Assembly: GCA_963930655.1 (NCBI GenBank)
Contig: OZ005600.1
Span: 2,235,501-2,299,500, forward strand
Reading direction: 5' to 3'
DNA: 64,000 bases
Source of the DNA: Myrica gale
Taxonomy: Eukaryota > Streptophyta > Magnoliopsida > Fagales > Myricaceae
The notes below the pieces were generated by a model. It did not search any database. It saw only the letters and a program-made list of their open reading frames with translations, and was not told the DNA's origin. Below are positions 48,844 to 60,597 of the stretch, piece after piece (the stretch's first letter is position 1; every line of letters begins with the position of its first letter). A program made the position numbers and the translations under genes.

Positions 48844-50006
48844 TAGGTCTCGCATATATTTTTTTTTTTGCTAAGCTATAGGTCTCGCATATCTGCTATT
48901 GCCTTGGATGTTACTATAATTGAAGCTTCCTTTTAACATTTTCTAAAATGCCACTTATATAGGCCTTTTCTCACAGTTTCTCACATGAAGCTGCAATTAT
49001 GTCTCGTTTAGATTTACATTAAAAAAAAGCTGCAATTATGGAATGGGCAAATATGGGCCTGAATCCATAGCAGTAGAAAGTCATACTTCGAACATAACTT
49101 TTTGTTCTTACCAGTCAATTGTCATTTTCTAGTGCAAATGTAAATCTAAACGAGACATGTTTTCAGGCTTCCATACAAAAGACCAAGTTGTCAAAATAAT
49201 AATGTATTCCAACCATGGACTAGATCAAGAAACTCCTTAAGAGCCAAGTCAAACCAACCCAAGAAAATCTCTTGGATCAACTATTAATCCCACTTGTTTT
49301 ATCTTACTAATCTACTTTCTAAGAAGCTTAGCTGACAGTTTAGCTTAGAAAATAGATGACTGCAAGCTTATAATTGAGTAATCCAAATACCCATTTAATT
49401 TGATTAAGTTCAATTACAAAGAACATTCTGGCCTTCATGTGTATGCCAGATGAGACGAATCTTGACACAATGCAACTAGAGGAAACTCCATATTCCCCAT
49501 CCCAGCCAAAAGCGAATTTTATAATAAATTCTGATACTCAGAAATAACACCAAAACATGGTATTTTGCCAGCATCTCCACATGTAGACGGCACAAAAAAA
49601 TTCTGCTCTTTGTGAAGAAAAAAATCATTGATTACCATACATGTGATCATTTTTGTTCTCTACGTAGGTCTTTGGACAGTTCATCAGAAGGACCTGCATA
49701 GAGAATACGCTTCATCTGGGTCTTCATTTGTCTTTTCCCAACAGCTTCCCAGCAGAGAAACGCAAGAACATTCTTTCTCACATCGAAAGACCTGATAACA
49801 ATGCGTAGAAAAAAAAAAGATCTGATAACAAGCAAAGAGGGCGTAACCGCATAGTTGAAAGTAACAATTGCAGACTGAGTTTACTCGTAGTAGGCCATAA
49901 ATGACAACGTTGTGGTGCTATATTGTATTAAGAAGGAATTCATCAGAAATTTTGAAATACCAACGTTACCAGTTCCAAAAATGGCCAATTCCTCACGACA
50001 TTTTCT
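48844..50006. other. Intergenic between convergent WRKY and GUF1 genes
   Basis: The two genes converge here, so it holds both 3' UTRs. A degenerate copy of the GUF1 last exon lies at 49672-49795. Otherwise AT-rich with no gene seen. Confidence 0.6.
49672..49795 (-). pseudogene. Degenerate duplicate of the GUF1 last exon
   Basis: The minus strand reads VRKNVLAFLCWEAVGKRQ then MKTQMKRILYAGPSDELSKD. The true last exon has [20 protein letters not shown] ... [20 protein letters not shown]. The DNA matches are clearest at GAGAAAGAATGTTCTTGC and GATGAAGCGT, with an internal deletion. It lies about 215 bp past the real stop codon and has no other exons, so it is a relic of a local duplication. Confidence 0.6.
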
Positions 50007-53000
50007 TCATGAAACCTTCAATAGTTCATTAAATGCCTCTTGAGGTATATCAATAGAACCAACACGCTTCATTCGTTTCTTTCCTTCCTTTTGCTTTTCC
50101 AACAACTTCCTCTTCCTGGTAACATCCCCACCATAACACTTGGCAAGAACATTTTTTCTCATGGCAGAAATCCTAAAATCAAAGCAGGCAGACTTAGGTT
50201 AAAGAAACGGTTATGCTCTAATGACTGCAATGGAAACCTTAACTCTTTTTAATATACAGTTAATTTATCATCAAATTACATCATATGCCGTTAATGAAAC
50301 CAGTTACAACTTACTGAGGAATTAGAACTGTTACCTTATTTATGTATAATATTTAAGAAAGTTCAAATCCTTCTCTACCGTGAAGAATTACCAAAATCTA
50401 ACATGATAACCTTCTAAAAGTTTAACACACGAACTTACGTCTCCCTTGCAATGATCTTCGATCCAATTGCAGCTTGTATTGTTATTTCAAACATCTGCCT
50501 GCTCAAAATCAGAACATATTTGGCCACAGCAGAGTAAACCAGAAAAAAAAAGCACCAAAAAAGAAAGAAAGAGGTGATCAACTACAAGTGGGCAGACCTG
50601 TCTATGAATTTTTTCAGTTTATCAACCAATTCACGGCCAACACGTTGTGCCTTCAAGTTATGAACAATTGTTGCCATTGCATCAACCGATTGTCCATTCA
50701 AGAGAATATCCAGTTTCACAAGATCAGATTGTTGATAGCTGTCAATTAAGGCCGTAAAATGTATCAAGAGAGGGAAAGTTATATTCAAGGGGAAAATGTA
50801 TTTTTCACCTACGAACTACCATAGGTTTTGCACTTTGCACCCTTTGTCAAATTTTTAGACTAAAATGACTATAATGCCCTTGACCCATTTTGCATATATT
50901 GAAGATATTGTTGTCAATTTATTAATTTCTGAAGGGTATTATTATCAAATGGAGGGTGCAAAGTGTTTAATATTAGTAGTTGGAGGGTGTAATGTGTCAA
51001 AGTGGGTAGTTTAGGGTGCAAAGTGTCTAACAATGATAGTTTTTGGGTGCAATGTCTTAAAGATGATAGTTTGGGGTGCAATGTGTCACTACCCCGGTAG
51101 TTTGTAGGTGGAAAGTGTATTTTCCCCTATATTCAACCACGAACTCAAAAAATAGGCCAAAAATATGGTCCTTCTTGTCGACCTACCTACTAGTGACATT
51201 GATACCCTGTCAAGTATGAGGCTACTGTTTAATAAACAATGTTCTTGCACTTTTGTCTAGTGTGTTGGGTTTTCACGAGAAAGCATATGGTTAACAAATG
51301 GCGTGAGATAGTGGGAGATGCCCTATGCAGTACAACCCATGCTAGTTCTGAAAATTAATACATAATGCAAAATCACAAGATTGCATTTTCTATGTGACAC
51401 CAATTAGCATATTAAACCCCTAGGTGCCACCAGTCTTTACTATTTAGATAGCAGTGTCTGTGCGCGTGTTGGGGTTTTTTTGTGTTTTGGTGCACATACA
51501 TCCAGGTGTCATGAGAGAAAGAAAGGATCATAACTTACTCGGCATCCTCATAATCAAATGAAGCATATCCTGATGTTAAACTTTTCAGTTCATTGTAGAA
51601 GTCAACAACAATTTCCCTCAAAGGTAGGCGATACTTCATAAAAGCCCGTTGACTGCATGAATTAAATGCATCAATGTTTCAACTATGAATGAGCTTGCCT
51701 AAGGTTTACTCACAATCTAAGGAAAAAAAAACATTATGACTCTCTTTCCTTTACCAACCTTTGATCTTGGGCACAGAAAAAATACTTAACTAATCACTGA
51801 GCCAAAGCAGGCTGGGAAACAGCTTTATGACTCACTCATGACATATGAGTCACAAAGAGCATACAATGGCATCTCTCTAGACAAAACCCAATCCACTAAA
51901 TCCGTAGTGAGAAAAAGGAAATGAAGGAACATAGTGGAACAGAATAGTTAAGGTGAGATAGCTGAAATGTTGAGTGCAGAAGAATATTTTGCATTTCACA
52001 TTCTGCTAACCCATACCAAAAACTGAGCCACAGAGGATGACTAAAGTATATTTAAGACCACTTTACAAGCAAAAGTTACCTATCAATGAACGAATACTCC
52101 AACTGCTGCCCTCTCCGCTCAGAGCATAAGGTAATAACAGGCCCCACATACCTTCAATGGACAACGAAAGGAAGACAGATAAATATTCTGCTTAGCATGA
52201 TTCCAAAAGACTATGACAAGGGAATATGAGAGCTTACTCACTAGGAAAGATAATTGTAGCTGTTACAGTAGGTTCCCAAGAAGCTGTAACTCGTTGCTTA
52301 GAATCCGAGGGCAATGCAGCAGGATTCTGAACTTGAAGTTTGCTGGAAAAGGGGCCAACATAAAATCCTTGGTAAATCATATGAGAACATATATCACAGG
52401 CCCACGTACCTTCCATCAGAGAACTCAAAAATATAAGGAACAGTTGGAACAGTAGAAATAACATGAGCTCCATACTCCTGTTATCACATAAACAGAAAAG
52501 TTTCCAATATTTATAAAGCCAGAAAGAAAAAGTATACAAAAAATACAAACATATCTAAAAATTATAACACAACCACAGCAACAGTCAACCATGTAGTGCA
52601 GACACAAGAAGTGTGTTCAATTAAAAAGTAGAATCTTGATATTGTATTACATCTGTTCCTTGTCACAGCAACTTTAAATGCTTCTTTCTTGATTTGAGGT
52701 TCCAAAGCAGGCAGTATCTTCAATTAGAATAGCTCTTACACATTACGTACACAATGTTTTTGCTCTTCAAGTACCAAAGATACGGAGTGATCACCTGCTC
52801 AAGCCGCTGATGGAAAACGTCCATGTGCAGTAAGCCTAAGAACCCACACCTGTAGGTAGAACAAAACCAGCAAAGAAAAGTTACCCCTAAAATTCCAAAT
52901 AGAAGGAGCAGAATCCTCCATTTAAGAAGAAAAGAACAAGTCATTCAACATGGATGCCACACCTAAAACCCAGACCTAGTGCAGTGCTACTCTCTTTAGT

Positions 53001-56000
53001 GATAGAGACACTAGCATCATTGCATGTCAGTCTCTCTATTGCATGATTGAGTGCTTCAAAATCAGATCCATCAGCTGGATAAAGACCCGAGAAGACCATA
53101 TGTTTTACAGGCTTGAAACCTACATTTTGGAAGCAACCAAAAGCACACGCAAATAAGGAAGGTGTCAGGACCCGGAAAATCCGAATTAAAGCTGCAGCCA
53201 AAACACTTTACTACAAAACCGAGCTCAAATTTATAGTGAAAGGAAATACAAATATCAGCACAAATTACTCAATCCCTGTTCACCCAGGTAAAAAAATAAA
53301 ATGGAGGAAACGGTTCAATCATTATGTCAAAGAGTGAACTGACAAAGCCACTAGCTCCAGCAACTATGCTAGAGATAAATCTGACCATCACTCTTGGAAA
53401 TTGGAAACCTTCGTAGTGGCTCGTCATAAGAACAGAAGCTTTTACAAATCTGACTTTTCACTGCCCATCCAAAGCGTAGCTGAGATGGAACAACTTGTCC
53501 AGCCATATTACCCTTATGCTCTTATATTTCAAAACCAAATATGCCACTACCAGTGTTTCAACAATTTCATACAAAAAGGAAACTTTGGTCGAGAAATAGA
53601 AGTGTCATCAGCACAGACATAACAAAGATCTACATTCTAATCAATACTACCTTGATGCTCTGCAACCTTAGGTTAGAGTTTTTAGGTTAAAAGGTCATAA
53701 GGCCAAGAAGTTCTTTTTCCAAATGGACAAGCAGGAGTCACGCTCATGACGGAATGATTTCTATAATGAATTTATGAATCAAATTGAAGTATGAAATTCA
53801 CTATACATCAATGTGAGGTGTGAATGACTGCTGCCAAGAGGAGTGCCCACCGAATTTTATAATCCAATAAAAATATAAATTACAAGAACAGAATCACCTT
53901 CTATAACTGACAATTATGTTTGTATAGTGCAATATCTGCAAGTATGGGCAAAAATTTCAAGTTTTCATCAAACAAGATATACTGCAACTAGTCTCCTAGT
54001 TGCTTCACTGCTTTCAAAATGAAACATACAAGAGTTCTGCTTTCATAAAAAAGTAAACTTTGAAATTTTTTGAAATCAAGAAACATTAGGTACTCGTCCA
54101 CTTAAATCCTTCACTTTGTCAATCATTGTTTTCTCAATTTTCTTCTAAAACTCCCCATGTGCGTGCTATCTACTATAAGCAACTAAGGAACTAGCACATA
54201 GCATCAAGCTTAGATAGATTGTTTATGTAGCCCATGAAGTTGTAAAACCAACCGAAATTAATTCTAATTATTATAGACTACTCTCAGGGTGCGTTTGTGG
54301 ACTAAAATTTTAGTCCCCTAAAATTTTAACACAATATAAAATTACAATATAATCTCTCTCCCCATCACATTATTACTTTTCACTATAATAAATATTAAAA
54401 ATCACCTCTCTCTTCACTTTTTCACCAAATCCAATACCCTAAAATTTTAACACTCAAATACAACCTCAGTCAACATGGCTAACATAATATTAATTTATAA
54501 TTTTTTTATGAATATATAATATTAATTTATAATTTTATTACCACCACACTAGAAGGTGGAAGAAGATTTTGAAAACTTTGGCTTACAACATAACGCTTTC
54601 CTAATCTTCTCCTATCAAACTATGTTTTCCCATTTTCAGGATCTGATTTGATTTTCAACATGAATGCCTAGTAGCAAACTTTATTTTTTCACTTTTCTCA
54701 TGTTGCATTGTAGAACTCCCACCCCCTGGGCAACCAACCACAAAAAAGAAAACAGAGAAAATATATACCTGGAAGGGGCTCTACACTGCTTCGGCTATGA
54801 TAAAGTGTGTCTCCAACACGAGCCTCTTTGGTGGAACGCATTCCACTCACAACATATCCCACTTGTCCAGTATAAAGAACTCCAGTGGGCATAAGTTCAG
54901 GATGCAAGATCCCAACATCGAAAACTTCATAAGCTTGGCCAGTTGCCACGGATGAAATCTTATCCCCCTTATGCAGCATACCATCAACAACAGCAACATG
55001 ACAAATTACTCCTTTGTATTCATCATAATATGAATCCAATAAAAGCATACGCATAGGTGAATCACTCTTCCCAGGGGGAGGAGGTATGTGCTGTATAACT
55101 GCAGGAAGGACATGCTCCAGACCCTGCCCCGTTTTGGCAGATGTTAAAAGAGCATCACTAGGGTCGAGATCAAACATTGATTTTAGTTGAGCTTTAACGC
55201 GATCTGGATCAGCAGTTGGCTGATCAATCTTATTTATGACAGGTATTACTGTCAAGTTAGATTCAAAAGCAAGATAAAAGTTGGCTACAGTTTGCGCTTG
55301 AACACCTTGGGCAGCATCAACAACCAACAGAACACCCTGGCAAGCTGCTAGAGATCTTGATACTTCATAGCTGAAATCCACGTGACCCGGTGTGTCAATC
55401 AGATTTAGTAGAAAACTTGATTGGTCTCGCACATCACTTATGTCTGCACCATTATAGTTGTGCTTGTGGAACATGGTCGCCGTCTGAGCTTTTACCGTAA
55501 TTCCCCTTTCTCTCTCTACCTATGACAATCCAAATTTCATCAAGTGGAATCTAGAAGGCAGATCAAATACTATAACATTTCCTTGAATGAATTAACAGGA
55601 CACTGACTGACAAGTGTCTTTTGCAGGTTACATAACTCCCAAAGAGACCCAGTGTGAAAAAAAAAACTTACAGAATACTAAGGTTCCCCTCCCCCCTTAT
55701 GCATGTGTTTTCTTATAATTCCACGTCCGCAATATAAACTTTTGGCTCGTGTAGACAGATTCATAATCCTTAGGGATAAATACAACATTGGTCCATGTGG
55801 TTTACTCGAAAATCAAATAAGTCCTTAAATTTTAAAACGCATAAAATTAGTTTAAAATTCATCATGACTTTAGTCCTTCCGGGACCCTTCAAATGTGAAT
55901 TGTGAATGATTTTAAACTTTAAGGACTAATTTTATGCGTTTTAAAACTGAAGGACTTATTTGATTTTCGAGTAAACCACATGGACCAATGTTGTATTTAT

Positions 56001-56585
56001 CCCTAATCCTTACTACCTAAAGAAAGACCAAAAGCTTCAAGCACCCATTTATGCAGTGCGGTAAACTTCTTGTCTTTTCGGTTAATATAAGTAAACAAAA
56101 CATAAACTTCACACGGAGACCAGACCACCCAATAAAGTCTACCTACCGCATACTCGGAAGCAATCAAAATTCCACAGAATAACCAATTCAATTCTTCCTG
56201 AACAACATGAAATCATTCATATAATTTCATATACCTGCAACTTGTCGAGGTACTGAGGCTGACCACGGCCCCTTTTAATGGTCCCAGTGAGCTCCAAAAG
56301 CCGGTCAGCGAGCGTAGACTTGCCGTGGTCAATGTGCGCGATGATGGAAAAGTTCCTGATCCTCTCTGGAGGGTACAGGCTCAAATCTATGTCATTCTCT
56401 TCACTGTTTTGGCGAGAATGAGAACTAAATCCATGGCTAGAACCAAATTGATTGGTATTTACTCTGATAGATAGCGGGTTGCCATTGAATATAGGGGAAA
56501 ATGGGCCAAATTTAGAGGGAGCGTGCGTGAGAGAGCTGTATTTCAGTGGCTTTAGGATCTTTGAAGCTCTTCTCAGAAAACCCAT
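50007..56585 (-). CDS. GUF1: Translation factor GUF1/LepA (EF4), mitochondrial
   Basis: Eleven exons: 56585-56235, 55519-54769, 53119-52963, 52849-52795, 52477-52410, 52342-52238, 52151-52080, 51652-51539, 50738-50598, 50498-50439 and 50172-50007 (679 aa). A Ser/Arg-rich N-terminus of about 65 residues is the likely organelle-targeting peptide. GTPase motifs are G1 AHIDHGKST (83-91), G2 [12 protein letters not shown]3 DTPGH, G4 NKID and G5 SAKTGQG. Later come the EF-G-like domains ([51 protein letters not shown]) and the LepA C-terminal domain ([33 protein letters not shown]). LepA/GUF1 assists ribosome movement or assembly in bacteria-like translation. It resembles the mitochondrial At5g39900 type more than the plastid one. 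Introns 1, 2 and 8 contain mobile elements. Confidence 0.95.
50789..51127. mobile_element. Mutator-type MITE in GUF1 intron 8, perfect 9-bp target duplication
   Basis: 339 bp with ends GGGGAAAATGTATTTTTCACC and an inverted complement (GGTGGAAAGTGTATTTTCCCC at the right). Flanked by TATATTCAA at 50780-50788 and 51128-51136. The interior has repeated variants of GGGTGCAAAGTGT. Confidence 0.9.
54287..54465. mobile_element. Tourist-like MITE in GUF1 intron 2 (3-bp target TCA)
   Basis: The ends GGGTGCGTTTG and inverted GGTTGTATTTG are flanked by TCA at 54284-54286 and 54466-54468. It lies in inverse orientation to the copies at 31931 and 61614, sharing AATCTCTCTCCCCATCA. Confidence 0.8.
55773..56003. 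mobile_element. Mutator-type MITE in GUF1 intron 1, perfect 9-bp target duplication
   Basis: A 231-bp palindrome with ends GGGATAAATACAACATTGG and the exact inverted complement. Flanked by TAATCCTTA at 55764-55772 and 56004-56012. Confidence 0.92.
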
Positions 56586-56636
56586 TTAGGGGTTTAGGAG
56601 CTCCGGCAAACAGAGAGTTGTGGCGACAAAGCTTAA

Positions 56637-56836
56637 TTCCGATGTTTTATGTTCTTAAACGGCATCGTCTGGGGTAGGCCGCAGATCTGTATGGACCGCA
56701 CTGATCCACATTGCTTGTTGGCGAGCTCGGACAGCCAGTTCAGCCCTTTAGGCTGATCTGGACTCTGGACTTGGCCCAACAAAACATTTGGGTTCGGATC
56801 AAGAGTTTTTGTTTTTTTTATTACATGTTTCACCAG
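56637..56836 (+). repeat. 200-bp direct repeat, left copy (GUF1 upstream region)
   Basis: Runs from TTCCGATGTTTTATG to TGTTTCACCAG and begins about 50 bp upstream of the GUF1 start codon. It appears identical to 60398-60597. The pair brackets the inserted copy B. This copy keeps the link to GUF1. Confidence 0.95.
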
Positions 56837-59800
56837 CTTATATATTTCTGTGCCCTGTTCGGATTGTTCGGTATAATGGGTATAATTGATGGACGTAGTT
56901 ACGATATAAAGATCAGGGTATTTTCGTCATCATGAGTTAAAAGGTTGATTCCATTCTCATCTGTTCTTGTTCTTTCGGTATAGTAGTGTTTCTTTAGGCA
57001 AAAGAGAAATCTATAGGCTGATACGGTAATTCTAAACCTTGCCTGTTAGGCTTTAAAGTTCTACAAATATGTAACCTCTCTTTTTAGCTTCCCTTTTTGC
57101 ATAGTTTATACCTCTGTTTTTCACTAAATATACATTCGGGACCAGGCAAAATTCTGGTATTTCAGTCCTTTCAATTTGCATTCATGTCGTATGTTTGTTA
57201 AGTTTCCAAAAGATCTGCGTTACATTTGTGCTTGGTCCATGCAGTCTGACACGAATCCTTTTTCGAAGAACAAAAGTATCCAATCACCAATACACTCTTT
57301 TATGGATTTGATTGGCGAGTTTGTGTCTGACCGACGTATTTCAACTTAGGATTTTGATTGCCTTTATTTTTCCTTCCAGAGGTCTGCAAATCGTAGGGAG
57401 GAATAAAGAGTAAATTGCAAGAGAAGTAATCAGAGAGCCGATTCATTACCGTGGTTAGGAAGAACCTTTTTTGCTGGATTTGGCAAAAGTTTGAGAATAA
57501 GTGTTATTGGGAATTTGCTTTTCAAAATGTGAAATTTTACCCAATAAAGCCTCGTGATTTGGTTTCTTCATCCAAGTTCCCTGAAAGCGAAAATCCCATC
57601 CACCAGATGTATTCAATGCCAATGAACATCAAAAGCTTTAACCCAAATACCATGACTTTTTTTTGTCAAGGATTATGAACATAATTATTTTTGAAGTCTC
57701 AGTACTTTGGAGTATAGAGCTAATAGATTTCAGAATTTAAGACTCACTCCAGAGGATATCAAAATACCATCCTGGGCAATGCATAATCTCATCTATTACT
57801 GTCAGGGATTAGGAGACACCTCTTATGAATCCTAGGTAGAAATAAGACGAGAAATGAGAAATCCTATTCTTTTTTCGGCCTCAGGTTCCTAATTGTGTTC
57901 CAAGTCCGTTGCAAACAAAAGGTCAACTACTGCTTGTTAGGGGAGAGGCTGGTTACTGTGCTGCAAATGAGAAAGAAGCCCCTGCTTGAAGTTCGAAGAG
58001 ACTAGTGAGTTCTGTTTTTGTATGTTAAAATTGTATGAAATGCTAGAATTTGGCCTCCAGAAAAGCATGGAATCATCTATGCTAGAGCATCTGGACTCTT
58101 ATTCCTCAGTTGTGTTATTAATTGAAGAAAAGAATGTCTTTATATGCTTTATTTATTAGAAAAAGCAATTTAGTATTAAACTACATTGCTAAACGAGATT
58201 GACTTATAGCAGAGTTTCCTCTTCTGCAAACCTTTTCCCGTCATCTCTATTTTAACAGTCGTATTCCATTCTTCTTTTGGCTAAACAAAATTTTCAAGCA
58301 GCTAAACAATCTAAAGAAAGTGAAACAGAGCTCAACACAACATTCCTTTCCCTCCCCACGAAATGCTGTTTTATCTACTTTTTTTCCTTCCTTTGTACGC
58401 GTCTCTAAGGTGGGAACTGAGATTTTGAAATCATCGTCCATCTTTAACATGATAAAATATTGATATCTCTATCCAACGATGCACCAGAATAAGCATAGGC
58501 TGCCGCCCGTTTGTCCCCATGAGAATCCTTATTTATGGACGAAAGGAGAGAGGGAGGAGGATTTTAAAAGTAAGAACACCTTAAGAACTTCCTACCCCTG
58601 TGCTTTTGAAGTTGTCTGAAGCCAAGCAAACTGGACCTCACATCACTGGATGGTGGAAAATCTTGGACAAAAAGTTAAAAAGAAAAGACAGAAACAGCTC
58701 TGTTTTCATTTTTCTCTGTCGCTCTGTTGTGGTATATGATGTCTATCCATATTGTAGTTCTTTAATGAAGCACGTATATCTATATATATATAGTTAAAAA
58801 GAAAAGACAGAAACAGCTCTGTTTTCATTTTTCCGTCGCTCTGTTGTGGTATATGATGTCTATCCATATTGTAGTTCTTTAACGAGGCGCGCGCGCATAT
58901 ATATATATATATAGGGACTCGCTAAGTAGAGGTTTTTGGTGCTTAGAAAAAAAAAAGTAGAGGTTTTTGGTCATGGCTGCACGATACACAACAGATCGGA
59001 CAAGCAGTCAAAGTGAGTCAATCATTATAGTCACGGACGAAGCCAGAATTTACCTTTAGGGGGTCAAATATATGTTTTGCTTAATTTTTTTTTTCTAACT
59101 AGGTGTCGAAGTTATGTGTATTTCAACTATTGAAACTTCAAATTTTTATTATAATCAAAATAAGCATAATCAAAATGTTACCACGTATTTTAAAACTTAA
59201 CAAAAATTATAAACTTTAACATAATTGTAAAAGCCAAATTTTCATAAATTATGCTAATTGAACCGGACATTCCTTCAATGAGTAAAGATCATCAATTATT
59301 ATATCAGTAGTAAAACCTTGTGCGGCGAATATAATCAAAAATTTAAAATCTTCGGAATAAAGGGCTCATCAGTTATTGACAAAGGTACGAAACAATATTA
59401 AACTCTAGACAAAATAACATAGGTACACACAAATAATAGATCAATAATAATATTTTGTTTAGAAAAAAAATAGAGCAATAATATTTTAATTAGAATATAA
59501 TAATGAAATGAGTTTGTTTGTAGAAAAAAAAAGATAATAATAATAATAATAAATCTAATAACATTTAGAATTATAACTTGGAAAATTTTTTTTTTGTGCA
59601 AAGCAAAATTTTTGTTGTATTCCAAGCGTTGAATATGAATTTTGCTATTTTTTATATATGAAGTAAAATAATGGGAGAGAGAAAATAAAGAAGTTATTGA
59701 GAGAAAATCTAAACAATAAGAGTGTAAATACTGAGAAACAGAAGTGAGAGAAAGAAAAGATGAATTTTAGAAGATAGGTAGAGAGATAGAAAAGTAAAAA

Positions 59801-60363
59801 AAAAAAAAAGAAAGAGAGAGAGAGAAATACATTCTAAAAAGCGAGAAAGAGGAATTTTAGAAAAAAAACCGTAGGGAGAGAGGAAAGTAAAAAATACACC
59901 CTTAGTATTTTTTTTTCTTTTAAAAATTGAAGAGCTCTTATAAGTAGTTATTTCTCCTCTCTTTTTTTTTTCTCTTCCCTTCAGTCCCACCCAATATTTT
60001 CCTTTGTTTGGTTGCCTGATAAAATTTGCACTCCTACATTAATTTCTTCCTTTTTTTGGTCACTTTGAACCGCGAAAAAGGCTATTTTGCAACAGCAAGG
60101 CCACAAGTGTCATAGTCCAGGGCCAACCCCTGAATGATAATTCTCGAGCATTCAAAAGCTTCAAGGCCAATGCTTGAAAAAGAAAAAAAGAAAACACTGC
60201 TGTCAAGGTCAGCGCCAGTACAAAATTTGAGTGGCCAATGTTTAGTGAAGAAAAAACTTCAACTTTCTAAAGATAGAAAATTTTATTTAAGATTTGAAAT
60301 ATTTTTTGGGTAAAAAAAAAATGTTTGAATTAGAAAACGTTTTAGAACAAACATTTTAAAGAC
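56837..60363 (+). repeat. Duplicated intergenic segment, copy B (inserted upstream of GUF1)
   Basis: Matches 4179-8009 from CTTATATATTTCTG to TTTTAAAGAC in the same orientation. It lacks the 291-bp foldback and a 39-bp stretch of copy A, and has shorter microsatellites plus scattered substitutions. Both ends change abruptly to sequence not found beside copy A. No gene inside: the 80-codon frame of copy A is shifted here by one extra T. Confidence 0.95.
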
Positions 60364-60404
60364 TTCCACAGTTCCACTGGTACATTCTGATACAGATTTC
60401 CGAT
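60362..60404 (+). repeat. 43-bp templated filler at the right junction of copy B
   Basis: Identical to 15268-15310. Its left end shares AC with the end of copy B, and its right end shares the 7 bases TTCCGAT with the start of the 200-bp repeat, so both joints show microhomology. Confidence 0.92.
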
Positions 60405-60597
60405 GTTTTATGTTCTTAAACGGCATCGTCTGGGGTAGGCCGCAGATCTGTATGGACCGCACTGATCCACATTGCTTGTTGGCGAGCTCGGACAGCCAGT
60501 TCAGCCCTTTAGGCTGATCTGGACTCTGGACTTGGCCCAACAAAACATTTGGGTTCGGATCAAGAGTTTTTGTTTTTTTTATTACATGTTTCACCAG
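60398..60597 (+). repeat. 200-bp direct repeat, right copy
   Basis: Second copy of 56637-56836, continuing to the right into TTTGGATTTTTT, the presumed original neighbour of the GUF1 upstream region. Confidence 0.95.
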
